NCBI RefSeq assembly: GCF_014633365.1
Contig: NC_068339.1
Coordinates: 27,785,316 to 27,849,315 of the forward strand
Length of the DNA: 64,000 bases
Direction: 5' to 3'
Origin: Diospyros lotus
Taxonomy: Eukaryota > Streptophyta > Magnoliopsida > Ericales > Ebenaceae
Of this stretch, positions 1 through 11,235 are shown one piece after another (within the stretch, counting starts at the first letter, position 1; each line of letters begins with the position of its first letter). A program made the translations under genes and the position numbers. Below the pieces are notes generated by a model, which saw nothing but the letters and a program-made list of their open reading frames with translations, had not been told where the DNA came from and did not search any database.

Positions 1-44
1 GATGGGATTGGTTGAGAATTTTCCTAAAGTCTTAAAGTCTTATG

Positions 45-620
45 ATTGTAATGATGGAATTTTACACCAAAAGACTTGGAAGACTTGACTTGGAAGATTT
101 GTATTTGGCTTGCAAAAGAAGAGAATGGTAGAATTTATCTTAAAGCCACGTGAAGAAGTATTTGGAGACTGGAAGAAAGGATAAGCTTGCTTTGGAAGAT
201 AGAATCAAAGTAGGAAATATTCAAAAGTTGTAATGATGATTCTTACCCCAAAAGTCTTAAGTGGCATGAGTTGGATGGCTATGAGTGGCTTGGAAGAGAA
301 GAGATAAGGGTCTTTGAGTATTCTTATCATGAAAGCCACGTGAAAGGGAGATTGATTGGAAGGAAGTAAAGGCTTAAAGGAGGAGATGAAATCAAAATTA
401 AAGGATGTCATGATTGATTTTTACCCTAAAATATAAAGTTGGAGAATTAGGATTGGCTAAGAGTTTCTTGCAAGGAAAGAAGATGATAAGGCTTATCTTG
501 AAAGAGTATTTGGTGGCCTAGGATTGGAAGAAGTGGAGGCTTGTTTGAGAAGATTGCAAAAAAATCAAAGTGTGATGATTACTTGGGTGGAAAATGAGCA
601 ACTTGGTGGCCAAGTAAAAT
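45..620 (+). repeat. Imperfect ~180-bp tandem repeats in LTR
   Basis: The word pattern GTAATGATGGAATTTTACAC with CAAAAG is found near 49, 230 and 406, and AAAGCCACGTGAA at about 142 and 331. The spacing is about 180 bases with strong divergence. Confidence 0.5.
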
Positions 621-1513
621 CTTGAGGATTTGGAAATTTAAAGGCTATATAAAGGGAAGGAATTAAGGCCACGAGAAGCTAAGGAGAAAGGAAATAAAGC
701 AAGTGCAAGAAAAACCAAAGAAAGAGTAAAGAAGAAGGAAAGAGAGACCTGGCTGGAAAACTGCCAAAATAGAAGGGAATTGGAAGAGGTAAGCTAATTT
801 TATTTCCTTAAAATCATAGATCATGAAAAGAGGAGTTTGTAGGTTCAAACGGAAAGCAAATCGGAGTTAAAATGAGTAAGATATGGCTATTTTAATTTTG
901 GGTTGCAAAATAGAGAAGGGCAGCGCGTCGCCACCCTTCCGGGGGCCCGTGAGGGCGCATCCGGCCTCCGTTTAGCCTGAAATTTTCACCGTTGTTCTCC
1001 TATTTTAATTACCTACAACCCTGTATAAAAATATTCAAAGTTTGGTTCACCAAAATACGTGATTTCTGCAAAACAAGCCCTAGTGCTTCTTTAAACAACC
1101 CTGTCTACTTATTCTACTTATTCAAATTTCTAAATATTCAAGGTTTGGTTCACCAAATAATAATTATTAAAACTGGTGTTTGAGATCATTATTTAATATT
1201 TAGAAATTTAAGAGAAAGTATTTATTTATGTTGTTTTGAGGAAATAGGAAATTAAGGTAATTAATTATTTTATTTGGGAATATTTATAGAAATAAGAAAA
1301 TATTAAAATAAATTAATTTGGGTAAATTTCTAAAAATTTGGGGTGCAAGTGAAATTAGTGGAAAATTATAGTTCAAGGTATAAGTGGGGTTTCCAGAAAA
1401 ATAGGGGCTAAAGTGTGAATTCGGGGAAGGGCCACAAGGTTTCTTTAAATTAATGGGAGTTGTATATTTAATGAAGAAGCGACTAGAGCGGGCCACGTGC
1501 GAGAGGTGATGGC

Positions 1514-1545
1514 TGGGGTCGCGGGTTCGATCCCGCTGGAGGAAA
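1514..1545 (+). other. tRNA T-arm / B-box-like sequence in LTR
   Basis: GGGTTCGATCCC in a GCGGG/CCCGC stem looks like a tRNA T-arm or RNA polymerase III B box. No acceptor stem, anticodon arm or convincing A box surrounds it, so it is not called a tRNA gene. Confidence 0.3.
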
Positions 1546-2649
1546 ATGCTAATTTTAATTAGCAAGGCTAGCCTGAAACGATGTCGTTTCAGGATGGGGC
1601 GGTGGCAGCCTTGCACAGCTGCAAGCGCACCACGTGGCTCGCGCTGGGAGCCCGTCCCGCCTTGGTTGCCAAGTATCCTTCGTTTTTGTATTTAAAGGCC
1701 AAATTTGGCCATTTTAAGGCCGATTTCGGCCGTTCTTAAAGCATGAGGCAGAAGAGAAAATGAGAGGAAGAAGAGAGAGCACAGATGGCAGCGAAAGAAG
1801 GGGGAAATAGGGGAAAATGAAGGAAATGAGAGTTATTTAGTGTCCAAAATATTTAGGTAAGTGGGTAAAATTAGTAAAAATATTGTATGTTTAAATTATG
1901 GATTTTTCACAGCTAGATTGTGGATATTATATGGTTAGATTTAATTAATTTAAGCCACGATTTTATTAATTGTTAGGAAATGTTTTACCCCGCATCGGGA
2001 ATGCAGGAAAGGCAAGAATCAGCCAAGTAAAGGCAAGCTCCTAACCCTCTCCTCACGTTCTTTATTTCTTGTGAAAGTTTTCGTGGTTTCTTGCATTTTA
2101 TTCCCTTCATCACCGTGACTCGGTTCCACGCATTAATAATAATAATTCGCGTGGTAACCACCCTATGACTTATATTTTATTTACTGTCAATGGAATGAGC
2201 TAAGCAGTGATATCTTGGTGTCTTTCATTTCGACCGTCACGGAGCTTTGTATCGCTCTGCTTCCCTTGGGAATGATGCCGAACCTATTGGGGTTAGGTTC
2301 TTAGAAGAATGAACTATGGTTTAAATGGGTTATATGAAGAGTCTTACTGGAAAAAGTGTAGTGTATGGTAACATGTATATTAAGATGGCTTCCTATGTAC
2401 GGGATGAAACGAGACCGAGAAAGGTATATTGATGTTTATGTTGCTAAGTGGATGAAGGGTCATGAAAAGAGGTTATGAAATGATGAGTACAAAGTATAAA
2501 AGTTTAGTGTTGCTTGTACGTGTGTTTAAGGGTATGGGGTACAAAGCCACTGATTGTTAACCGTAGGTCGTGGTAGTTGATGGCTGGATGTATGGGCGTC
2601 AGTCATCGACTATTACGATAAGCGCTAGACGAGCCAAGAGAGCTGGAAC

Positions 2650-2875
2650 TGTAATACCCCAAGAGTCCAGAGAAGTTAGTATATATCGAGGATAGTGTAA
2701 GAAATGAAATAACACCAGTTGGATACCTTTTGGGCTAAATGTTGGCAAAAAACTCCCAAATTAAGCGTGCTTGATCTAGGGTAATCCAGGGATGGCTGAC
2801 CCCCCTGGGAAGTTCGTGTAGGCCCATCAGAATAAGTTGTTCCGGTCTTTCATATCGCTCGATCAGGTCGTTACA
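2650..2875 (+). repeat. TRIM LTR 1
   Basis: 226 bases, TGTAATACCCC...GTCGTTACA. Shares with the other two copies the AGAAGTTAGTATATATCGAG and GGTAATCCAGGGATGG words. Confidence 0.9.
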
Positions 2876-2877
2876 GG

Positions 2878-2889
2878 TGGTATCAGAGC
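2878..2889 (+). other. TRIM primer binding site
   Basis: TGGTATCAGAGC, a perfect match to the common plant initiator-methionine-tRNA primer site, two bases after LTR 1. After LTR 2 the corresponding site (3317-3328) has one change (TAGTATCAGAGT-type). Confidence 0.85.
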
Positions 2890-3088
2890 TGACCCCCGAG
2901 CCTCTGAGCGCGGTGGTGGGCCAAACCTCGGTGAAGAGGCTGAGTCCCGAGGGGGGTGTGTGTAGGCCCCTATGGGGGGTGCATGTAGGCACCTTAGGCG
3001 AATCCCACATCGGCCATGCAAGGGGGGAGATCTGGAACTGGTTGTAAAGTCGCATGACGAGGACGTCATGTGCTTAAAAGGGGGAGAA

Positions 3089-3314
3089 TGTAATACCCCG
3101 AGAGCCCAGAGAAGTTAGTATATATCGAGAATAGTGTAAGAAATGAATCAACATCAGCTAGATACCTTTTGGGCTGAATGTTGGCAAAGAACTCCCAAGT
3201 TAAGCGTGCTTGACCTAGGGTAATCCAGGGATGGGTGACCCCCCTGGGAAGTTCATATAGGCCCATCAGGATAAATTGTTCCGAATCTTCCTATCGCTCG
3301 AACAGGATGTTACA
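3089..3314 (+). repeat. TRIM LTR 2 (shared middle LTR)
   Basis: 226 bases, preceded by the purine tract at 3076-3088. It acts as 3' LTR of the first unit and 5' LTR of the second. Confidence 0.9.
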
Positions 3315-3499
3315 GGTAGTATCAGAGTCGACCCTTGGCGAAGGCGGTTCGATGAGGGCGGGGAGTGGCGCCAGGGCTCGAGGGCCTGTACAAGGAGCGG
3401 CTTCTGGCAGGCTTCTAGGATGGCAGCCCCCAAGGGGAGAAGGTCTGGGACCAATTGTAAGATCGCATACGAGGACGTCATGTGCTCAAGGGGGGAGAA

Positions 3500-3725
3500 T
3501 GTAATACCCCGAGAGCCCAGAAGATGTTAGTATATATCGAGGATAGTGTAAGGAAGAAAACAACACCAGCTGGATACCTTTTGGGCTGAATGTTGGCAAA
3601 GAACTCCCAAGTTAAGCGTGCTTAACCTAGGATAATCCAGGGATGGGTGACCCCCTAGGAAGTTCGTGTAGGCCCATCAGGGTAAGTTGTTCCGGTCCTT
3701 CCTATCGCTCGAACGGGATGTTACA
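3500..3725 (+). repeat. TRIM LTR 3
   Basis: 226 bases, preceded by the purine tract at 3488-3499 and followed by the target duplication GGAAC. Confidence 0.9.
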
Positions 3726-4043
3726 GGAACTGCCAGATTCCCGCCTTGACTGTGTGCATATCATTTTATGTGTGTTGCATGGGGCTCGAGTTACATTCAT
3801 TTGGGGAGCATGCTTTATGTGCGATGGGATGTGTGAGCATTTGCATGACCCGGTTGGTCTAAGAGCCAACTTGGGTTCTTTAGATGAGCTGGTGCATTTA
3901 GAGCATATCGCATGTGTGAATTCCTATGTGAGCGTAGCATGGCCTGATGTTTAGTTTATGGGGGCCTTGTCATCACGTTTATGCTATAAAAGTTATTGCA
4001 TTTCCTATTTGTTGCATTGCATGGTGAGGATGTGTGGTTATAA

Positions 4044-4188
4044 ATGATTAGGGGAAGTGGGGTACGGCCTACAGTGTGAGTGATTATGGGAAGTGGGGTA
4101 CGACCCACAGTGTGAGTGATTATGGGAAGTGAGGCATGGCCCACAGTGTGAGTGATTATGAGAAGTAGGGTAAGCCCACAATGGAATA
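4044..4188 (+). repeat. Four-copy 36-bp tandem repeat
   Basis: Units begin TGATTATGGGAAGTGGGGTA at about 4044, 4081, 4117 and 4153, and contain CCCACAGTGTGAG. Diverged at the outer copies. Part of the LTR remnant. Confidence 0.75.
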
Positions 4189-4811
4189 ATGATAAAGTAG
4201 CCTATACGGGCTGCTAACAGGTTTGTATATCGAACTTAGGCGCTAATGTGCGTCTTATGTGGGCCCCAAGCACCATTTATGTGCAGTTTACTTTATGGTT
4301 ATGCTTTTGGGATTAAGGCATGTTGTGAGCATGGCATGGTGTGTTATTGCTCTGGCATGAATTGTATGGGATGTTGGGAAAGAGTTTGTCGTTAATCTAC
4401 AGTCTTTCTTTCTAAAGCTTGTTGAGTCTTGTGACTCACATTTGTTTTCCATCATTCCAAGTCAGGGATTTGTCTGAGTTGGCAGATACGTTCAACAGAG
4501 TTGGGTCCAGATCATCGAGTCATGATAGTAGGTGTAGAGTTCTCCTGAAACTAAATCCTGGGTGTCGTGTGTTTGGGTCAGTGTAATACTTTTGTGTTTT
4601 TGAGTTAGGTGTATATTATGAAAGCCTAGGTGGGCTCATGTTGTGGATGGTTATGTAAAGATGATTATGAGATGTTATATGATAAAAAGATTATGATTTT
4701 AATAAGGGTTGTTTGTGAGTTGTAGTTGTGTTATTATTCGGTATCATTTAAGTAATGACCCTCTCACAAATCCTCTTAGTGCACAGAAGGTCCGGGAGGC
4801 GGGCTGTTACA

Positions 4812-5140
4812 GATTTACTTCAAAATTCATAGTGGGTAGGTAAGGTAGTGAAGTACACTTGGAAAGCCAAATCACTATAAATCACTGTCTCATGTGCTTT
4901 TAGTTTTGTTTGTTCTTGTTAGCATTTTTATCTCGACTTAATTTGTTCTTCCATCCATAAGATTTTGTATTCATTTTTCACAAAACGAGATTATCTTTAC
5001 ACGGTTGATACCTCATCGTGTCATTTTAAGGTCTTGAAGTTTAACGAATCCATGGTCTTAACAGACGACATCTTTGTTTCTCAAAAGAATTATTTTCTAT
5101 TATACCAATTCACCCCCCTCTTGGTATGTGTCATAACATT
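4812..5140 (+). mobile_element. LTR end fragment, SIRE/Maximus-like copia
   Basis: Contains CCAATTCACCCCCCTCTTGG followed by CATAACATTTCAATT, the end-of-LTR and start-of-primer-site pattern common in SIRE-type copia elements, although the primer site itself is decayed. It abuts the TTACA end at 4811. Confidence 0.4.
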
Positions 5141-6203
5141 TCAATTCTATCATATTGGCCTTAAAGGTATATGCCATGGGTAGGCATGACCCTAGGAGTT
5201 GAGCTATCTAGCCCTAATGACCTCGTGGCTTATGATGAGGATTTGACTTTGGGTGGAGCTGGTTGGCCTCAGGTGTTAACTTGGAGTTGAGCTGTCTAGC
5301 CCCAAATGTCAGTCGATAAGTGTATAAACCTTGGGTGGAGATAACCGGCCTCAAGCATTGCCTTGGGAATGAGTTGTCTAGCCCCAAGCATCTGATAGTA
5401 TTGGATATATAATGTTAGGGTAGGGTTGTGTGCAAGCATCATCTCTTGTTATTGAGTTTGTGTGCATGGTATGGTTGGGCTAGGTGTTTCACTTTCTGGT
5501 AGGTGTACCTTTTATGGGCATTATGGCTTACTTGCATCGAGTTATATTTCTTTTGTGGCTTATTCTTATTGATCATTCTTTTAATATCTCGTTATTATAC
5601 TTGGTTGGCTTTGTGGCTAATTTTCTTGCTTCATACACCATTCCAGGAAAAAGGCAAAGTTAAGGCTGAAGGCCAATCTAGGAAAGGCGGATATTTGGGG
5701 ATTAGACGTGTATAGAGCTCACCTAAAAACCAGGTCTTGGGAGTTTTTAGTTTGTGTGTCAAGTTCTGGTTAAACTCTTGTATTTCGGGGACTTGTATGT
5801 ATATTTTGTGACCATGGTTTGATGTGTAGTAATTAGTGATAGCCTAACTCTTGTGTATCTTTTGCCTTGGATGGTTGTATATGTTAGCAATGGAAACGGG
5901 GAACTATGTGTTTTGTTGAGTTGTGTTACCCCCACACGTGAAATTATGAAGACCTATGTATATGTTGTTGTGGTCATGATTTGGGGTGTTGCATCTAATG
6001 GAAGCTTAGTACTTATGTATTTATGTTATGAGTGGACGTGCATACTTGGTAATGCAATGAGTGTTTGGATGTTTTGTTATTATGTCTTTCCTTTTGGTGG
6101 TTGGGTTGAATGTTCTTAGCCAAGTTATTTCTGTATCATTCTATTGATGACGTTCTCATAGATCCTCTATGCTAGCGATGGCTTTGGGTGGCCAGCCGTC
6201 ACA
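5141..6203 (+). mobile_element. Further LTR-derived fragment ending CCGTCACA
   Basis: Three degenerate copies of GAGTTGAGCTGTCTAGCCCC (about 5192, 5285 and 5371) separated by GGGTGGAG and GGCCTCA words, then GT-rich sequence, ending CAGCCGTCACA at 6203 like an LTR terminus. Short open frames here show no family match. Confidence 0.4.
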
Positions 6204-7793
6204 ATCTCTCATCCTCTCTTTGTCTAATCAGAAACCATTTAGGTTTTTGAAACCTAAAAATGGTTTTTGATTGTCATTTTTTTATCAAACTATTTAGGTC
6301 GGAACCTAGATGTTTTAGTCAAAAATGATGATCAAAGACCCAGATGAAATCTTTAATCCAATGGTAACAACAAGGACAACGATGAGATGAGAATGGAGTC
6401 ATAGAGAACAGCAATGAGATGGGAATTGGGAACTGGGTCACAAAAGATAAGAGTGATTTGGGAAATGACAATTCTCCACGATTTTGTTCTCTTTTTCTCA
6501 TCTCAAACCCAAAACAGTGTATTTGTTAGAACCCACTATTGTAGGGGGTTTGTTAGAACTCGCCCATGCCAATGGGTTTCGATCTAGAACCCGCCTATAT
6601 GGGTCCCACTAGTGGGTTTTGTTAAAATCCATTGTGTAATTTTTAATTTTTTTAATTTAAAAAAAAAAGAGAGTAGACAAAAGAGGATATTTTGAGAATT
6701 TAAAAAAACTTAAACCTATATGTTGCACAATAATAAATTTTAAGAAAAGTCAATGACTTTTTCTAAAAGATAGGTACATTTGGTTTGTGGATAAAATATC
6801 ATAAGAGATTCTTAACTGTGGTCTTCACGTGTTTAGTTAGCAAAACTACACTACAAGATATCATGTATTTAATCATATATTTTATTAGATTAATGTAAGA
6901 ATAGATACAGGATAATGCAAAAATGACTAAAATACCCTTATTACAAAACCTTAGTTCACGCATTAATCAGCTTTTATATTTGTGAGGTAACATAGTCATT
7001 TCACCCATCTATCCTACCCCTTGGATAATGAATCTCGACCTTCTCGAGATTTTATCCCTCATGCGAGATTCGAACTCTCATCTCATTTATTATTTCACGT
7101 GTATAAAAATAAACAAAATACAGAATCATTTTTATCTACCAATTTATCATGTGATACTGATATCCTATAAACCACATGAATCCAAAGATTATTGGTGTTT
7201 TTTGACTAAATCCCAAAAGTAATTTGCAAAACTTATGCTATAATATATTCCGAACGTATATAATTATTATTTTATTTTATAAGTTATACATCCAAATATA
7301 AATTCTAAACAAATCATCTATTGGAGCATAACTCACATAAAAGTCTAGAATTCACATAATCGACCTCACATAGTAAAATAAATACTGAATATATTGTTAT
7401 TATTGTTGTTATTCATTTCCTGTGTCATCCTTCTCTCTCAAAATAAAATGAAGATAAGTTTTCTCCTTTTCATTGTAATCTTCTAATACAATGAGAGTCA
7501 TAATTATTTCTCCCTCCCCCTTCACTTCTCCATTTTGTACGAAACTTCCCTCTTCCAAACAAAGCATTAAAGACCGAACAATATTTATCGTTCTAAATTA
7601 ACAGGTCATAAAATTCTCATGACATAAAATCTCTCTCTCTCCCTGCATATATATATGTATGTATGTATGTATACATAAACACGACAAAATAAGCTATTTT
7701 TGTTTTCTAATTTACATAACGATCCCCCACTGCTTTCAACAGTGCAAGGCGCCAATGTACAAAGTGGGGACTCTCATGAATTTCCACCAGACC
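6204..7793. other. AT-rich sequence downstream of OSCA1, including its 3' UTR
   Basis: No gene seen. A hairpin (AAACCATTTAGGTTT at 6232-6246 with its near complement at 6250-6266) and a short TATG/TATA microsatellite (about 7645-7672) are present. The 3' UTR occupies the right end, and its poly(A) site could not be fixed. Confidence 0.5.
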
Positions 7794-8066
7794 TTATGGC
7801 TGCGGATGTTCTTTCTGAACAACCTCCTGCAGAGATGGCGATGAGGCACTACTAATTTTGCTCGGGACAGGCGTGTTTCTGCGAGACTGGCGCTTCGTCG
7901 GCACTAGCACTTCCTCGTTCTTCCCCCATTTTCCATCGACTTCGTCGTCATCTTCATCCTCATCGTCACCTTTGAAAATAGGGTGGATATAAGCATTGTG
8001 AAGGTAGCCTTTCAGATTGAGGTTTGGTTCCTTGACGCGTTCCCGGGTATCTTTCATCATGGCTTC
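7794..8066 (-). CDS. OSCA1: OSCA1 coding exon 11 (residues 683-772 and stop)
   Basis: Acceptor AG at 8068-8067. Encodes the cytosolic tail: [20 protein letters not shown], an acidic run ([15 protein letters not shown]), [15 protein letters not shown] and a serine-rich end, with the stop TAA at 7796-7794. The acidic run is longer than in Arabidopsis OSCA1, and the final residues differ, as is usual for the tail. Confidence 0.93.
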   Translation of the reverse strand, partial: EAMMKDTRERVKEPNLNLKGYLHNAYIHPIFKGDDEDEDDDEVDGKWGKNEEVLVPTKRQSRRNTPVPSKISSASSPSLQEVVQKEHPQP

Positions 8067-11000
8067 CTGAAATTTGACATTCACCCAGCAAAGTTCAGAA
8101 CAATTTTCAACATAACGACTAAACCATAGAACACAATGAGTAGCATTCAAGTGCTTCAGCCTTTGGGAAATCCGACATCCAGAGGGACTTATGACATGCA
8201 TGTGAACTAATGCATCTAAGCAAGCGCCATGGTCGCTAGCATGGATTCAAAGACAGTAAGCGCCAATGCGCAGGAAGTTAAAGCTGATGCGGTAGCTCAG
8301 TTATCACAACCTATTGAGTTCTTAAATGTGGGTGTTTAACCTTTAGTATTTGTATATGGATCAGCTTCAATCCTTCTAATGAGAAAAGTAATCCTACTTA
8401 AACCATAAAATCCATCTTCCGTTGAATTCCGCTCTCCAAAATCTAACAGTCCTAAGAACAAACCAAAGTTCCTCCAGGTATGTATGCATATATGAAATAA
8501 CCAGTCAGACTCAATCTTTGGCATAGCAAAAGAAAAGAATTAACCAGTGAGATAATAAAACATCAGCTGTTGCAAATTGTGGATAGGAACAGACCTGCAA
8601 TGGGCATTTGACAAATACAGGTTCATAACGGCCTTTGCAGAACTTATGGAATGATAAGGTCAGCACTGGAAGGGCAATGAGAAATGGTGTTGACTGTGCA
8701 GCATGTTTTGTACTCAACAATCCCATTAGAAGCAGTTGCGAGATGACCAATGCAGCTATAATACGTCCATGGACATCTGGCCAAAATGCTGCCCCACTTT
8801 CATACTCTTGGTTGTAGACGTTTATGATCTGAATTATAATGGAGAAACTCTTTATTAATATAAAGAAACTAAAGGAAAAAATATATATATGATTATGTTG
8901 AAAAACGAGCACATAATCCAGCTTGTCCATTCAATGCTCTCAATAATGGTATATAGAAAATACTTCTGAAAACAGGACTACTTATGAGGCTACAGTCATG
9001 AAAGAAGATAGCAGTGATATAATATAGATTACAAAATGCCAGAAGGAATCATCAAGTGCTAATATATACTATGTGCATCCTGGCTCTAATATCTTATATA
9101 ACAAATATATGCTTTTACCTGATGACGATACACGAGATATGCGAAGCCAAAGAAAACCAATATGTAAGGAAGTAGAAATGGTGTCACCACAGCGTAAACA
9201 AGGCCTAGTAGAAAATAGAGTTGTATTTGAGGTTCACCAGTGTTGAAACCAACACTACCGGGATCCATTGCCTCCTCCCTATCCTTTTCAGTCTTCACCA
9301 ATAAAATATTTTTCAAGTGGTAGAAAATAAGTGGTTTCAACCTTAAGATCTCCCCAGCAACACCAGCCCATCCATCAACCATTATGTAGGTTATGAAGAA
9401 AGTTGCTTTCATTGGAATTGATACACCAATGGTTTTAGGGATCCTGCAAAAAGCATCGCTTTTCATTAGTCTCCAAAATCTCAAACTAAAAAGCAGTGTA
9501 CAAATTACTGATCAATGCTAATATACAATCAAGACATCATAGTGGAAACCAAAAGTTTGTTAGGATAGAAAATGGAATTAGTTCGGAAGTGATCAAATCA
9601 ACAGAAAGGTAAGACAAATAACTCAGCAAAAATCTTTAACTTGAAAATGGACATAATCATATCAATCAAATATTCAAAGAGATCAGAGCACTTTATTGAC
9701 AAAGAAACTATACAAATTCTTAAACTAACTTGTATTCTGAAAGACAAAATTCCTGTTGCAGTCCAACAATGAACAAATAAAAAATAAAAAATTTCTAAAG
9801 CTCCACTAATTAGATAAGTAGGCAGAATGACGTCAACCAACCATTTCATAGAGATGTATGCTTAATTTTGATAGAGAATCCATTGCAAATTTAGACCTAC
9901 CTTGTTGCAGTTTTGATAGACTATTTAGACAAAACCAAAACTGTTTAAATGATAACTAAAAAAGCACCATGGAAATATGGTCCCTCAATAGTACAAATTT
10001 ATCGACTACTTGTGTGGAATTTAACTTGATCTCTAACATATTTTAATGTAAAAAATGATCATTTTAGTATTTGGAGAGTCTACTGCAGCTGAAACACTGT
10101 ACACCTAGGAATTCGCTTTCGCTTATAGGACACCATGAAGGATAAGTAAAATGATATATGCCATTAAAAAGATAATGCTTTCTTTCCAACATTTCTTATG
10201 TATCTAATGCATGATCAACAAATATCAATCCACATATATACTTCTACTCTGCATTCTACAAGGGGAAATATAGGAAATGGATGGGACTTCCCCAATTATG
10301 ACATTCTCTTATTTGCTGCTTTTCAGACCAACATATAGTATAAATCAATACCTTGTGCACAAAAGCATACAAATATAATAGTCATATCATAATATCAAAC
10401 TTGTATATGTTGATATAAGCAAAGAGAAGCATAGACCACTAATGAAAAGTATGTCAACATGAAAGAAACAAAGACCAATATCATACTCATTTGCTGACTG
10501 ATTAATAAACGTATGTAGTTGCTCAAATGCAGTTCCTGCAATTATGCTCCCAAGGAATACATTCACAAAGTTGAAAATGTAATATCTAGATGCAGATCTC
10601 CTCTCCAAAGATGATATACTTATAAAGCCTTCAACCTTAGACATGAACATCAGTATACTTGGCAGCACAATGAGAAAAATCTTCAAAGCAATCCCAGGTA
10701 AAACACCTTGGATGAATGACTTAATGAAAGATCTGCAAGTAGATCAGGATATTTTTAGTGAGGAGCGGTAGTAATCCATAATGAGAAATCAAAAGCACAT
10801 GCATCAAAATTGGGAATGCAGTTATAACTGATAGATCAACCACCAAACTGAATCAAAATTAAAGGAATTATGTTCAGTTTAAGAAAAAAGGAAAAAGAAA
10901 ATAAGCTTGAAATAAGTTCAACAGCAACAATCCCAAGCCTAAATCCCACTAGGTGGCGTTGGCTATATGATAGGTTTTCAACCACCTCTAGGGTCAGATC

Positions 11001-11204
11001 TTCTGTAATGTCCATTATAGCCCACATCATGTTGAAGATTAGAAATGAATTTAAATCCAAAATTCATATAAGCAGAACACCCTAGTCTAATATCAGCAAC
11101 GGTTTTCTTTTTCCATACTTTTCTCTGCAGTAGAAGATAAATAGATAAATCTAACCAACTTTGAAAACTAATAGGACTTTTAACATCATATTTCAGTTTT
11201 TTTT

Positions 11205-11235
<31 letters not shown>

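Larger units (their letters stand above)
2650..3725 (+). mobile_element. TRIM retrotransposon with three LTRs and two internal domains
   Basis: Order: LTR (2650-2875), internal (2876-3088), LTR (3089-3314), internal (3315-3499), LTR (3500-3725). Each LTR is exactly 226 bases, starts TGTAATACCCC and ends GTTACA. A primer-binding site TGGTATCAGAGC follows the first LTR, and purine tracts AAAAGGGGGAGAA and AAGGGGGGAGAA precede the second and third. The whole is flanked by the perfect duplication GGAAC (2645-2649 and 3726-3730). No coding capacity, as expected for TRIMs, which depend on proteins supplied by other elements. Confidence 0.9.
1..4811 (+). mobile_element. Gypsy-type LTR remnant, host of a nested TRIM
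   Basis: No open frame of note. Positions 839-887 (TAGGTTCAAACGGAAAGC and GAGTAAGATATGGC) align with 40828-40875 of the solo LTR at 39685-42367, and both are followed by a GC-rich stretch with GAGGGCGC. The block ends with GGCGGGCTGTTACA at 4811, the TTACA end usual for TGTAA...TTACA LTRs. The left edge is not in the window, so this may be a solo LTR or the end of a longer element. Interrupted by the TRIM at 2650-3725. Confidence 0.6.

Noticed and set aside
1514..1545. tRNA T-arm-like GGTTCGATCCC in a stem
   Set aside because: No cloverleaf could be built around it and it lies in an LTR. A B-box match alone is not a tRNA gene.
2735..3530. Several overlapping open frames on both strands
   Set aside because: They follow the TRIM repeat structure and occur in similar form in each unit. 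TRIMs have no proteins.
4044..4188. Regular repeats with possible CRISPR-like spacing
   Set aside because: Units are adjacent with no spacers, and the context is a plant LTR.
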